From positions 1-52,205 of the forward strand of contig JAEWJT010000007.1 of NCBI GenBank assembly GCA_023386345.1: a DNA stretch of 52,205 nt, given 5' to 3'. The position numbers and the translations under genes were made by a program. The notes beneath the pieces were generated by a model that saw nothing but the letters and a program-made list of their open reading frames with translations, was not told the DNA's origin and searched no databases. The stretch comes from Bacillota bacterium (GTDB taxonomy: Bacteria; Bacillota; Clostridia; Tissierellales; Sedimentibacteraceae). Position 1 is the stretch's first letter; every line of letters starts with the position of its first letter. This document shows positions 16,477 to 25,566 of this stretch, piece after piece.

Positions 16477-17298
16477 ATGGATATAATTAAAATAGAAAAT
16501 GTAAAATATAAATATAATGATGCTGATAAAAATGCTTTAAACGGAATTAGTTTAAATATAAAAAAAGGTGAATTCACAGCTATCCTTGGACATAATGGCT
16601 CAGGAAAATCAACATTAGCAAAGCTAATAAACTCTTTGCTTTTGCCAACAGAGGGCAAAATTTATGTAAATGAAATGGATACCTCTGATGATAGCAAGCT
16701 TTGGGATGTTAGACAAACAGCTGGAATGGTATTTCAAAATCCTGATAATCAATTAGTTGCTACTATCGTTGAAGAGGATATCGCATTTGGACCTGAGAAC
16801 CAAGGAGTAGAGCCATCGGAAATAAGAAAAAGAGTTGATGATGCTTTAAATGCTGTAGGAATGTATGAATTTAGAAAAAGACCACCACACCTTTTATCTG
16901 GAGGACAAAAGCAAAGAATTGCAATTGCTGGAGTTCTTGCTTTAAATTCTGAGTGTATAATTTTAGATGAGCCTACAGCTATGCTTGATCCATCTGGAAG
17001 AAAAGAAGTCATTGAAACAATTAAAAAACTTAATAAAAAAGAGGGAAAGACAATTCTTTTGATAACACATTATATGGATGAGGCTGTTCAGGCGGATAGA
17101 GTAATAATAATGGATAAGGGTACTGTAAAAATTGATGGAACACCAAAAGAAGTTTTTAAAAATGTTGAGAGAATTAAAAAATATGGCTTAGATGTTCCAC
17201 AGGTTACAGAGCTTGCATATGAGTTATCATTAGAAGGTATAGATATCCCAACTGATTTGATAACTAAAAAGGAATTGGTGGATGAATTATGTCGATAA
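16477..17298 (+). CDS. ecfA1: ECF transporter ATPase EcfA1
   Basis: 273 residues. Walker A GHNGSGKST, Q-loop in VFQNPDNQLVATIVEEDIAF, ABC signature LLSGGQKQRIAIAG, Walker B CIILDEPTAMLDPSG and the switch His in LLITHYMDEA. It hydrolyses ATP to drive vitamin or micronutrient uptake with EcfA2, EcfT and exchangeable S subunits. ATG 16477 follows AGGAGG. It overlaps ecfA2 by 10 bases. Confidence 0.95.
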   Translation: MDIIKIENVKYKYNDADKNALNGISLNIKKGEFTAILGHNGSGKSTLAKLINSLLLPTEGKIYVNEMDTSDDSKLWDVRQTAGMVFQNPDNQLVATIVEEDIAFGPENQGVEPSEIRKRVDDALNAVGMYEFRKRPPHLLSGGQKQRIAIAGVLALNSECIILDEPTAMLDPSGRKEVIETIKKLNKKEGKTILLITHYMDEAVQADRVIIMDKGTVKIDGTPKEVFKNVERIKKYGLDVPQVTELAYELSLEGIDIPTDLITKKELVDELCR

Positions 17299-18152
17299 AA
17301 ACAGAAAATATAATATACGTTTATGGTGAGGGAACACCTTTTAAAACTATTGCTTTAGATGATGTCAGCATAGATATTGAAAAGGGTGACTTCGTTGGAA
17401 TAATAGGTCATACTGGCTCAGGTAAATCTACTCTTATCCAGCTTTTAAATGGATTAGAACTACCTGCCTCTGGCAAGGTAATGGTAGATGATAAGCATGT
17501 TGGTTCTGATAAGTCAGAACTTAGAAAAATAAGACAAAGTGTTGGACTTGTATTTCAATATCCTGAGTATCAATTGTTTGAGGAAACAGTTGAAAAAGAT
17601 GTAGCCTTTGGACCATTAAATTTGGGATTGCCTGAATCAGAAATAAATATAAGAGTAAAAGAGTCATTACAAGCAGTTGGATTTGATTATAATGATATTA
17701 AGGATAAATCTCCATTTGATTTAAGCGGAGGACAAAAAAGAAGAGTGGCTATAGCAGGAGTTCTTGCTATGAAACCTGATTATCTAATTCTTGATGAGCC
17801 AACAGCAGGACTTGATCCAGCAGGAAGAAATGAAATTTTTGAGCAGATAAAAAGATTGCACAAATCTAATAACCAGACTGTAATATTAGTTTCTCATAGT
17901 ATGGAAGATATTGCTAAATTAGTAGAAAAAGTTATAGTATTGTATAAGGGAAAAGTACATATGCAGGGTTCACCTAAAGAGATTTATAGAAATGCACAGG
18001 AGCTTGTAAAAATCGGTTTAGGGGTACCTCAAATAGTTGAAGTTGTTATGGAGCTAAGGAAAAATGGCTTTAATATAAAAGATGATATTATAACTGTTGA
18101 AGAAGCAAAAAATGAAATCATCAAGGAACTAAGGAGAAGAAGAAATGTTTAA
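17289..18152 (+). CDS. ecfA2: ECF transporter ATPase EcfA2
   Basis: 287 residues. Walker A GHTGSGKST, signature DLSGGQKRRVAIAG, Walker B YLILDEPTAGLDPAGR, switch His in ILVSHSMEDI. Heterodimer partner of EcfA1. ATG 17289 lies inside the end of ecfA1 with GGTGGATG upstream, so it is translationally coupled; it overlaps ecfT by eight bases. Confidence 0.95.
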   Translation: MSIKTENIIYVYGEGTPFKTIALDDVSIDIEKGDFVGIIGHTGSGKSTLIQLLNGLELPASGKVMVDDKHVGSDKSELRKIRQSVGLVFQYPEYQLFEETVEKDVAFGPLNLGLPESEINIRVKESLQAVGFDYNDIKDKSPFDLSGGQKRRVAIAGVLAMKPDYLILDEPTAGLDPAGRNEIFEQIKRLHKSNNQTVILVSHSMEDIAKLVEKVIVLYKGKVHMQGSPKEIYRNAQELVKIGLGVPQIVEVVMELRKNGFNIKDDIITVEEAKNEIIKELRRRRNV

Positions 18153-18942
18153 AAATCTTACTATCGGTCAGCATTACCCAATTGAATCTATAGTACATGA
18201 GCTTGATCCAAGACTTAAAATTTTAATAACATTTGCATACATAGTATCACTATTTATTATACAAAGCTTTCCTGTGTACATTTTAGTTGTGTTATTTTTG
18301 GTTTTAACTATAAGCTTCTCAAAGGTACCGATAAAATTTGTTTTAAAAGGACTTAAACCTATATTTGTAATAATATTAATTACGTTTTTTATAAATTTAT
18401 TTATGACACCTGGTGAGCAAATTTTCAAATTGTTTTTCTTGAAAGTGACAAAAGAGGGTGTTTATCAAGCAGGTTTTATGGCTTTAAGATTAGTTTTACT
18501 AATAATGGGTACATCTATTCTAACACTTACTACCTCTCCAATACTTTTGACAGATGGTATAGAACGTCTATTAAGCCCATTTAAAAGGATTGGCTTACCG
18601 GCACATGAATTAGCTATGATGATGACAATTGCTCTTAGATTTATACCGACGCTTATGGAAGAGACAGAAAAAATTATGAAAGCACAGAAAGCAAGAGGTG
18701 CAGATTTTGAAAGTGGAAATATTATAAATAGGGCTAAAAATTTAGTTCCTCTTTTAGTTCCATTGTTTATAAGTGCTTTTAGACGAGCTGACGAGCTTGC
18801 TATGGCTATGGAATCTAGATGCTATAGAGGCGGCGAAAACAGAACTAGAATGAGGCAGTTAGTTTTTAGAAAAAATGATTATATTGCACTTATAGTTTTT
18901 GTTGTTTATTTTGCAGCTATTATTGTCCTTAGATTTATTTAA
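18145..18942 (+). CDS. ecfT: ECF transporter transmembrane subunit EcfT
   Basis: 265 residues with several hydrophobic helices (near residues 25-60, 70-90 and at the C-terminus). The two coupling-helix signatures are present: AQKARGADFESG and AMESRCYRGG, both containing the Ala-Arg/Ser-Arg-Gly type motif that contacts the ATPases. It links the ATPases to substrate-binding S subunits; queT at 27.5 kb is a likely client. ATG 18145 follows AAGGAG. Confidence 0.93.
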   Translation: MFKNLTIGQHYPIESIVHELDPRLKILITFAYIVSLFIIQSFPVYILVVLFLVLTISFSKVPIKFVLKGLKPIFVIILITFFINLFMTPGEQIFKLFFLKVTKEGVYQAGFMALRLVLLIMGTSILTLTTSPILLTDGIERLLSPFKRIGLPAHELAMMMTIALRFIPTLMEETEKIMKAQKARGADFESGNIINRAKNLVPLLVPLFISAFRRADELAMAMESRCYRGGENRTRMRQLVFRKNDYIALIVFVVYFAAIIVLRFI

Positions 18943-18971
18943 TAAATGAAGAATAGGAACGATTTTTCCAT

Positions 18972-18997
18972 AGAGCGAAACTTGTTTCGCTCTTTAT
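18972..18997 (+). terminator. Hairpin terminator after ecfT
   Basis: AGAGCGAAAC (18972-18981) and GTTTCGCTCT (18984-18993) form a ten-bp stem around TT, followed by TTAT. It is GC-richer than its surroundings, 30 bases after the ecfT stop, and precedes truA. Confidence 0.65.
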
Positions 18998-19019
18998 AAA
19001 ATTATAAAGGTTGAACGAA

Positions 19020-19757
19020 ATGATGAAAAACATTAAACTTACTATTTCATATGATGGAACAAATTATCATGGATGGCAAAAGCAAAATAGTGTTTTAACT
19101 ATTCAATCAGTTATCGAGGATGCAATATATAAGCTTACTGGAGAAAATGTAGATTTGATAGCTTCTGGTCGCACTGACAGCAATGTTCACGCTATTGGAC
19201 AGATTGCTAATTTTAAAACTGACAGCAAAATATTTCCCGAGAAATTTTTTGCTGCATTAAACTCTGTATTAAATGAGGATATAAGAATTATAAAATCAGA
19301 AGAAGTTGATTTTGATTTTAATTCAAGGTTTGATGCTAAGAAAAAGACCTACCTTTATCAAATTTATAATGCTAGAATATTAGATCCTTTTTATAGAATG
19401 TTTTCGTGGCACATACCATATACACTTAATTTTTCACTTATGGACGAGGCTTTAAAAATTCTTGAGGGTGAATATGATTTTAGGGCGTTTATGTCCTCAA
19501 ATTCAAGTGTTAAGTCAACTATAAGAACAATTTACGGTACAAGTATAAAAAAAGAAAATGATATAATAAAAATAGAAATTACAGGCAACGGATTTTTATA
19601 TAACATGGTAAGGATAATTGTTGGGACTGTCGTTGAAATAGGAAGCGGGAAAAGAAATATAGATTGTATAAAAGAAGCTATAGAGCTTGGACAAAGGAAT
19701 TCACTTGGTAGAACTGCTCAACCACAGGGCTTATTTCTTAAAGATGTAAAATACTAG
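19020..19757 (+). CDS. truA: tRNA pseudouridine(38-40) synthase TruA
   Basis: 245 residues from ATG 19020, nine bases after AAAGG; a TTG at 19011 in frame is less likely. Motifs: ISYDGTNYHGWQKQ, the catalytic ASGRTDSNVHAIGQIANF (active Asp in RTD), FNSRFDAKKKTYLYQI and GNGFLYNMVRIIVGT. It modifies the tRNA anticodon arm. truA after ecfAAT is the standard Firmicutes order. Confidence 0.95.
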   Translation: MMKNIKLTISYDGTNYHGWQKQNSVLTIQSVIEDAIYKLTGENVDLIASGRTDSNVHAIGQIANFKTDSKIFPEKFFAALNSVLNEDIRIIKSEEVDFDFNSRFDAKKKTYLYQIYNARILDPFYRMFSWHIPYTLNFSLMDEALKILEGEYDFRAFMSSNSSVKSTIRTIYGTSIKKENDIIKIEITGNGFLYNMVRIIVGTVVEIGSGKRNIDCIKEAIELGQRNSLGRTAQPQGLFLKDVKY

Positions 19758-19789
19758 GTTTGCTAAATAGTATAAAATTAAATTTTTTA

Positions 19790-19818
19790 TTGCAAATTTT
19801 TACAAATTAGACTATAAT
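19790..19818 (+). promoter_or_regulatory. Sigma-A-type promoter for the CheW/CZB gene
   Basis: TTGCAA (19790-19795), a 17-base spacer and a perfect TATAAT (19813-19818) precede the gene at 19871. The region is an otherwise AT-rich gap of 113 bases after truA. Confidence 0.7.
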
Positions 19819-19870
19819 TTTATATATAAAAGTTTTTAAGAGCGCTAATAAAAAGAAAGGGATTTTTGTT

Positions 19871-20920
19871 ATGTTTGATAATGTTTTAAATGATGAGTTT
19901 GAAAATGACTTTGAGGATATTGAGCTTCCTTGGATTATATTTAAAGTTAGCAAAAATACATATGCTGTAAATAGTACCAATGTTTTATCTATTACCAATC
20001 TTGAGGACGAGCTAATTGGTGTGCCAAATATTCAAAGTTATATTAGAGGGCTTATAAATTTTAGAGGTAACATGATTCCTCTTATAGACCTTAAGAAGAT
20101 ATTTAAAGAGGAATCTTTAGAAAAAATAGTGGCTGAATATTCTGCCATGATTACTGCTAGAAAGCATGACCACATAAATTGGACAAACGAATTAGACAGA
20201 TGTGTGAAAAGCGGAGAGCAATTTGGACTTGCTGTTGATCCTCATGAATGTGCATTTGGTAAATGGTATTATAACTATAAGCCTGAAAATAATGTTATAG
20301 CTCATCATATTAAAAAAGTTGAAGAGCCTCATAGATTGCTGCATCTTGCAGCTGCAGAATACAACAATTGCAATAAGGATCATGAGAACTGCAATAGAGA
20401 AGAGTGTTTAAAGGATGTATTAGAGAGAGTTAAGGAAGAGTATATGCCAGAAATTATTCGTATACTTGATAGTTCTATAAATGTTCTGAAAAACAATCTT
20501 AAGGAACTATTAATCGTTGTAGAGTATAATAATTTTAAAGCCGGACTAATTGTAGACAGCGTTTTGTCAATTGAGGCAATTCCAAGCATGTATGGACAAG
20601 GCGATATGAATAACGAGTATTATAACACTAAGCTTATTTCTAGTATAGGTAAAACAGAAAAGACGCAAACTACAGTTCTAATGTTGGATATTGAGGGTAT
20701 ATTGTCAAAAATTGAAGATATTGATATGGCAAAAATAGAACTACCTAAAGAAATGCTAGCTTCAAAAAAGGAAGAGCCTGTAGAAAAAATTGATATTCAT
20801 GAGGAAATAGAAATTCATGAAGAAATTCAAGATGAAATAGAAGATCACGAAGTATCAGAACCTATGGCGGAGGAGCTTTTAAATGAGATTGAGCTTCCTG
20901 TCGAAGAACCTGCGGAATAG
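19871..20920 (+). CDS. CheW-like coupling protein interrupted by a CZB zinc-sensing domain
   Basis: 349 residues. Residues about 20-90 look like the first half of a CheW barrel (WIIFKVSKNTYAVNSTNVLS ... YIRGLINFRGNMIPLIDL), and about 213-280 like the second half (LLIVVEYNNFKAGLIVDSVL ... SIGKTEKTQTTVLMLDIEGI). Between them, about 98-200, is a chemoreceptor zinc-binding (CZB) domain with HxxW (HINW, His101), CAFGKWYY (Cys127) and paired His in HHIKKVEEPHRLLH. The last 65 residues are acidic and Glu/Ile-rich. It probably couples receptors to CheA and senses zinc or oxidants. It has its own promoter and precedes the flagellar genes. Confidence 0.8.
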   Translation: MFDNVLNDEFENDFEDIELPWIIFKVSKNTYAVNSTNVLSITNLEDELIGVPNIQSYIRGLINFRGNMIPLIDLKKIFKEESLEKIVAEYSAMITARKHDHINWTNELDRCVKSGEQFGLAVDPHECAFGKWYYNYKPENNVIAHHIKKVEEPHRLLHLAAAEYNNCNKDHENCNREECLKDVLERVKEEYMPEIIRILDSSINVLKNNLKELLIVVEYNNFKAGLIVDSVLSIEAIPSMYGQGDMNNEYYNTKLISSIGKTEKTQTTVLMLDIEGILSKIEDIDMAKIELPKEMLASKKEEPVEKIDIHEEIEIHEEIQDEIEDHEVSEPMAEELLNEIELPVEEPAE

Positions 20921-20952
20921 TATTGTATTACAAAAAATTAATAAATAAATTT

Positions 20953-20990
20953 GAAAAGGAAAGTTTCTTAAAAAAGAAGCTTTTCTTTTT
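20953..20990 (+). terminator. Intrinsic terminator after the CheW/CZB gene
   Basis: GAAAAG (20953-20958) pairs with CTTTTC (20980-20985), and inside TTCTT (20965-20969) with AAGAA (20974-20978); a run TTTTT follows. It lies 33 bases after the stop codon. Confidence 0.55.
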
Positions 20991-20999
20991 AAATTTTAC

Positions 21000-21026
21000 T
21001 AAACTTTATCTGAAAAATGACGATAT
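21000..21026 (+). promoter_or_regulatory. Sigma-D (sigma-28) type flagellar promoter
   Basis: TAAA at 21000-21003, 15 bases, then GACGATAT at 21019-21026. The sigma-D consensus known from Bacillus is TAAA-N15-GCCGATAT, so only one position differs. It stands directly before flgM, whose product inhibits sigma-D, matching the usual late-class arrangement. Confidence 0.7.
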
Positions 21027-21124
21027 ACTTATTGAGAGTAATTAAACCTAATCGATAATGATTTTAAATAATATAATGAAATTTAACGGATTAGAAACAA
21101 TGTATGAAAGGAATGGAAGATATT

Positions 21125-21418
21125 ATGAAAATAACAAATGTTAATAATTTCATGAGCTATAATAGCAATGTATCTAAGATAAAGAAAAAAGATACCGGGG
21201 TACCAAAGAAATATGATGTAATCCAAATAAACAAAAACAATTTTGTTAGTAATGAAAATAACAATTCTTTAAATATTGATCAATTAAAAAATAAAATAGT
21301 TGATGAGATTAAAAATGAAAGTCAAGCTGGCAATTTGGAATTTTTAAGACAACAAATAAATGATAAAAAATATGTTGTTGATGCGGAAGAACTTGCAAAA
21401 ATTATGTTAGATTTATAA
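21125..21418 (+). CDS. flgM: Anti-sigma-D factor FlgM
   Basis: 97 residues from ATG 21125 (MKITNVNNF), the usual FlgM start; an in-frame ATG at 21104 lies upstream of the GGAATGGAAGA ribosome binding region. The C-terminal part (DQLKNKIVDEIKNESQ, VVDAEELAKIMLDL) is the helical sigma-binding segment. The N-terminal half is polar and probably disordered. It holds sigma-D inactive until hook completion. It is 16 bases ahead of flgN. Confidence 0.85.
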   Translation: MKITNVNNFMSYNSNVSKIKKKDTGVPKKYDVIQINKNNFVSNENNNSLNIDQLKNKIVDEIKNESQAGNLEFLRQQINDKKYVVDAEELAKIMLDL

Positions 21419-21434
21419 TTGAATGGTGGGAAAT

Positions 21435-21917
21435 ATGGATAAATTAGATAATTTATATGATGTTCTTAAAGAACAGCTTGATTTATATAAAGAATTTTTA
21501 GATGTCGAGCAAGAAAAATATAATGTTATATTGGCGGATGATATTAAAAGACTAGATGAGATTGTAACTGAAGAACAAGTATTTTTCTTAAAATCAAGAG
21601 GACTTGATCAAAAAAGAGAGCGCTTACTAAAAGAACTTGAATTTGGAGGAAAGACCTTAAAAGAGCTCATAGAGCTTGTTGATGAATCTAATAAAGATAG
21701 ATTTAGAAAAATGCACAATGAAATATTTAATGTTCTTCAAAATTTCAAGGAAAAAAATAATCAGTGTCAAGATTTAGTTCAGATAAGACTTTATAGAGCA
21801 CAGACCATGATTAACAAGCTTGATGAAAGCACGGTTAATAGAAATCTTTATTTTAAAGATAAGAATACAGATGAAATTGATGTAAACAAGATGAAGTTTA
21901 TGTCAAAGAAAATATAG
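21435..21917 (+). CDS. flgN: FlgN-family export chaperone
   Basis: 160 residues, almost all helical, starting MDKLDNLYDVLKEQLDLYKE; Leu/Glu/Lys heptads suggest an antiparallel coiled coil, as in FlgN. FlgN escorts FlgK and FlgL to the flagellar export gate. ATG 21435 follows GGTGGG; an ATG at 21423 overlaps that site. Its place between flgM and flgK is diagnostic because the sequence itself is poorly conserved. Confidence 0.85.
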   Translation: MDKLDNLYDVLKEQLDLYKEFLDVEQEKYNVILADDIKRLDEIVTEEQVFFLKSRGLDQKRERLLKELEFGGKTLKELIELVDESNKDRFRKMHNEIFNVLQNFKEKNNQCQDLVQIRLYRAQTMINKLDESTVNRNLYFKDKNTDEIDVNKMKFMSKKI

Positions 21918-21985
21918 ATTTTAAACGTATAAAAAACTTTGAGAAATTAAAATACAGATAAAACAGATTAAAAGGAGAAAAAGTC

Positions 21986-23617
21986 ATGTTAAGACCAACA
22001 TTTGCAGGATTTCAAGTTGCAAAACTAGGATTAAGTGTGAGCCAAAAGCTCTTGGATGTTACAGGACAAAATATTACTAATATAAATACAGATGGTTATA
22101 CAAGACAAAGAGTTGATTTATATTCTATAGCTCATAGCAGTGGTTTCGATAAATTTGCGATGTACGGAGGTCAAATAGGACGAGGAGTTGGAGACTTAGG
22201 ACCATCACAAATAAGGGATCCGTTTTTAGATATTAGATATAGAAATGAAGCAGCTAAAGTAGGAAGAGAAGATGTTATCGGAAGTGCTGTTGCTGATTTA
22301 GAGGAAATATTTGGAGAAATAAGCAAAAAAGGATTGGATTCTCAATTTTCGAATATGATTTCACAGCTGCAGGCATTAACTGCAACTCCATCAGACCCTG
22401 TTATTGAAGGAGTAGTTAAAACTGCCGCTTCAATGATTACTCAGCTTTTTAATCATTATTCAAAACAATTGCAAACAGTAAGAGAACAGCAGACAACTTA
22501 TTTGCAGGATTCAGTTGATGTAACCAATAAATTAATGTCTCAAATTTCTGAGTTAAATAATCAAATTAGAGATCAAAACATCCATGGTGATAAGGCTCTT
22601 GAGTTGAATGATAGAAGAAACTCTTTGATAGATGAGTTATCAACATATATGAATATAGAAGTTATAAGGAAAATGGAGCCTATAGGAAGTGACAGAGAGG
22701 TTGAAGTGCTGTCGATAGTTTCTAAGGATTTAGTTGATGGTGGCGGCAATCCACTAGCTTTAGTAAATGGAAAAGAATTTTCAGAACTTGAACTAAAGGG
22801 ACCAACTGCTACAAATAAGGATGTACAAATTATACTTAAAAAATCATTGGACTCTACATTAGATGGTTCAGATATTACAGGAGAACTTGAAAGAGGACAA
22901 ATATCAGGATATGTTGCATTTTTAAACAACAAAGGCGAATTTGTAAATGATACTAATTTCACAACAAAGGATAGAGGAATTCAGTATTATGAAGGTATGC
23001 TAGATAAGCTTGCTAATAAATTTGCTACGATGTTTAATACAGCTAATAGAAAAGCAAATTATGATGCTTCCGGAAATTTAACAGGATATACAGATAAAGA
23101 CTTATTCGCAGCAGAGGGTGGAGGAGAGATAACAGCAGGCAATATTAAAATCCACGATGCTTGGAGAGATAACACTAAATCATATATAACTAATACAAAT
23201 AAGCCACCTGTGTATGATGATGCTGGAAACCCTGTTGATACATCAGCAGCAAATGACAATATATTTAATCTAATAAGCAAATTTAATGAAAAAGTAAAAT
23301 TTGCACATGAATTTGGTGGTACTCCGCCAACTAGCGAGAACTTCTTATTTGAAGGTACATTGCAAGAAATGTTCTCATATACATCATCAACAGTAGATTT
23401 ACAGATATCAAATACTAAGTCATTGTATGACGGATATGGACAGACTCTCTTGGCAATAGATACAAGCAGACAGTCTATATCAGGTGTTTCACTTGATGAA
23501 GAAGGAATAAACCTATTGACATATAATAAGTCTTACGCAGCAGCTGCAAGACTTATGACAACCCTAGACGAAGCGATAGATTTACTTATAAACAGAACTG
23601 GCAAAGTAGGATTATAA
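21986..23617 (+). CDS. flgK: Flagellar hook-associated protein 1 (HAP1)
   Basis: 543 residues. N-terminus: the rod-like motif GLSVSQKLLDVTGQNITNIN and TDGYTRQRVDLYS; the C-terminus SGVSLDEEGINLLTYNKSYA and AAARLMTTLDEAIDLLINRT is the matching D0 helix. The middle holds a coiled-coil D1 (about residues 140-220) and variable outer domain. It forms the first hook-filament junction ring. ATG 21986 follows AAAAGGAG. Confidence 0.95.
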   Translation: MLRPTFAGFQVAKLGLSVSQKLLDVTGQNITNINTDGYTRQRVDLYSIAHSSGFDKFAMYGGQIGRGVGDLGPSQIRDPFLDIRYRNEAAKVGREDVIGSAVADLEEIFGEISKKGLDSQFSNMISQLQALTATPSDPVIEGVVKTAASMITQLFNHYSKQLQTVREQQTTYLQDSVDVTNKLMSQISELNNQIRDQNIHGDKALELNDRRNSLIDELSTYMNIEVIRKMEPIGSDREVEVLSIVSKDLVDGGGNPLALVNGKEFSELELKGPTATNKDVQIILKKSLDSTLDGSDITGELERGQISGYVAFLNNKGEFVNDTNFTTKDRGIQYYEGMLDKLANKFATMFNTANRKANYDASGNLTGYTDKDLFAAEGGGEITAGNIKIHDAWRDNTKSYITNTNKPPVYDDAGNPVDTSAANDNIFNLISKFNEKVKFAHEFGGTPPTSENFLFEGTLQEMFSYTSSTVDLQISNTKSLYDGYGQTLLAIDTSRQSISGVSLDEEGINLLTYNKSYAAAARLMTTLDEAIDLLINRTGKVGL

Positions 23618-23629
23618 TAGGAGGGAATT

Positions 23630-24715
23630 ATGAGAGTAACCAATAAAATGTTGACAAGCAGATATACAAGAGATTTAAATAAATCCTTGTCAAATCTTAA
23701 TACACAATCTCAGAAAGTTGATACAGGAAGAAAATTTTTCAAAGGTTCAGAAGATCCAATCGGAGCTGTAAAAGCGTATAGATTGAGAAGAGAGTATCTT
23801 AAAAATGAAGATTATCTTACAAACATACAAGAGGCAGACTCTATCTTTACATCTGCTGAAAGCAACCTTATGGGAATAAATAAGAATTTGAATGCAGTTT
23901 ATCTTTCTTATCTAAAAGGTATAAATGGAGATAAGGGTATAGAAGAAAGACAAATTATCTCTGAGGAATTGAGAAAGGTTCAAGAATCTATGCTTACAAC
24001 ATTAAATTCTACATTTAATGATAAGTATTTGTTTAGCGGTGCTAGCATGGAACAGCCTCCATTTACAGTGAAAGCAGATGCTACAATAGATCCGTCAAAT
24101 CCAGATAAGACATATTTATACTATAAAGGAGTTAACGTAAGCATTGCTGATGAAAATGCAGCTGCTGGTTCACCTGGAAAAGTTGCATATGATAAGCTAA
24201 CGGAGCTTTCAAAAGAAAATATGTTCATAGATATAGGACTTAGCTTACAAGTAGATTCTAACGGAAAAGTAGACCCAAACAGTGTATTTGATTTGGCTAT
24301 CCCAGGAATAAATTTCATGCGCTTCGGAAAATCTACAATAGATGGACAGACTGTGCCTAATAATATCTATGATTTGATAACTAATATCAGAGAAGAATTA
24401 AATAAGGATGGCTCTCTACCTGGCGGTGATTTTTCTTATGATAAGATAATGCCTATGATTAAAAATTTTGAAATTCAAAAAAATGATACATTAAAAGAAA
24501 TCACTCATATGGGAGCTAAGGCTAATTATCTGGACTTTATAAAAACAAGAACGGATGATAACAATATAAATTTGAGTGAAAAAATTAATAATACTGAATT
24601 CATAGACCCAGCAGAGGCTATTATGGACTGGAAGATGATGCAATACTCATACACAGCATCCTTGCAGATGGGAACAAAGCTGATACAGCCAAGCTTTATT
24701 GATTTTATGTCATAA
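23630..24715 (+). CDS. flgL: Flagellar hook-associated protein 3 (HAP3)
   Basis: 361 residues, flagellin-like at both ends: MRVTNKMLTSRYTRDLNKSL at the N-terminus and EFIDPAEAIMDWKMMQYSYT, then ASLQMGTKLIQPSFIDFMS at the C-terminus. FNDKYLFSGASMEQPPF is typical of FlgL. It forms the second junction layer below the filament. ATG 23630, 12 bases after flgK, follows AGGAGG. Confidence 0.93.
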   Translation: MRVTNKMLTSRYTRDLNKSLSNLNTQSQKVDTGRKFFKGSEDPIGAVKAYRLRREYLKNEDYLTNIQEADSIFTSAESNLMGINKNLNAVYLSYLKGINGDKGIEERQIISEELRKVQESMLTTLNSTFNDKYLFSGASMEQPPFTVKADATIDPSNPDKTYLYYKGVNVSIADENAAAGSPGKVAYDKLTELSKENMFIDIGLSLQVDSNGKVDPNSVFDLAIPGINFMRFGKSTIDGQTVPNNIYDLITNIREELNKDGSLPGGDFSYDKIMPMIKNFEIQKNDTLKEITHMGAKANYLDFIKTRTDDNNINLSEKINNTEFIDPAEAIMDWKMMQYSYTASLQMGTKLIQPSFIDFMS

Positions 24716-24833
24716 TAGAGCAAGTTAAGCTTCACCTTGTAAAATAATTTAAAAAATTACGTTATGCAGAGCTAGATGCGTAAAGCTATAAAATATAAAT
24801 TAAACTAAAAGAATATATGAGGAGAAATATATA

Positions 24834-25451
24834 ATGGAGCCATTAATTGAAATTAAAACAATACCAATGTCAATTGAGCTTAAAGTTAATAATGCAAAAT
24901 ATGAGCTGGCTTCGAGTGAGGCATCTGTAGAAATTAGACATGAAAATGGTGGATTGCAAATGAGGATGCAACCGACCCAATTGAAAATAGACACATTTGA
25001 AGCACGTAACTCAACACCGTTTAAGTCTGCTATGAGGTCTCATTCCGAATTTGCTAAAAAAGGAATACAAGCAGCATATGAAGCTACAGCTAATCTGGCA
25101 AGAGAGGGTAATATGATGGTAAATATACACCTAAACAACGATAATATTCTTACGGACATTGCTTATCAAAGATTTACAAGAGAAATGATGTCTAAAGAAT
25201 TTAATTTAGGCTTTACCCCAAGTGAACCTATAAAGATAGAGTTTACAGAGCCAAGCTTAAATATTAATTATGAAATGGACAAACTTTACTTTGACATGAG
25301 ACAAAATAAAAAGAAAATGGAGTTTACACCCGGAAGCATTGAATTGATTATAAAGGAGTATGCAAGAATTGAGCTTGAATATGTAGGCTCTCCTATATAT
25401 ATTCCACCAAGCTCAGATCCAAACTACAAACCTGTAGATGCTAACGCATAA
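24834..25451 (+). CDS. YviE/DUF6470-family flagellar-locus protein
   Basis: 205 residues; mixed beta-rich N-terminus (IEIKTIPMSIELKVNNAKYE), a helical centre (FAKKGIQAAYEATANLAREG) and a C-terminus rich in Tyr and Glu ending in Pro-rich SPIYIPPSSDP. Bacillus places yviE between flgL and fliW, exactly as here. Function is unknown even there; a role in flagellar assembly is inference from place. The 118 bases before it show no clear promoter. Confidence 0.75.
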   Translation: MEPLIEIKTIPMSIELKVNNAKYELASSEASVEIRHENGGLQMRMQPTQLKIDTFEARNSTPFKSAMRSHSEFAKKGIQAAYEATANLAREGNMMVNIHLNNDNILTDIAYQRFTREMMSKEFNLGFTPSEPIKIEFTEPSLNINYEMDKLYFDMRQNKKKMEFTPGSIELIIKEYARIELEYVGSPIYIPPSSDPNYKPVDANA

Positions 25452-25471
25452 AGATTTATACAAAGAAACTA

Positions 25472-25525
25472 AAAAAATTCTTTCATATTATAAAAATTTA
25501 GTTTATAATGATGAAAGAATTTTTT
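25472..25525 (+). terminator. Strong intrinsic terminator between the yviE-like gene and fliW
   Basis: A stem of about 22 bp, AAAAAATTCTTTCAT..TTATAA (25472-25493) against TTATAATGATGAAAGAATTT (from 25503) and further T's to 25525. A run of six T's ends the right arm. Genes fliW and csrA beyond it may need their own promoter or read-through. Confidence 0.8.
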
Positions 25526-25566
25526 ACATATTGTTTATCGATATTAAAGGAAAGGAATAGATAAAT

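Noticed and set aside
22573..22962. Minus-strand 129-codon ORF inside flgK
   Set aside because: Antisense of a conserved gene, Ser/Pro-rich, without a ribosome binding site.
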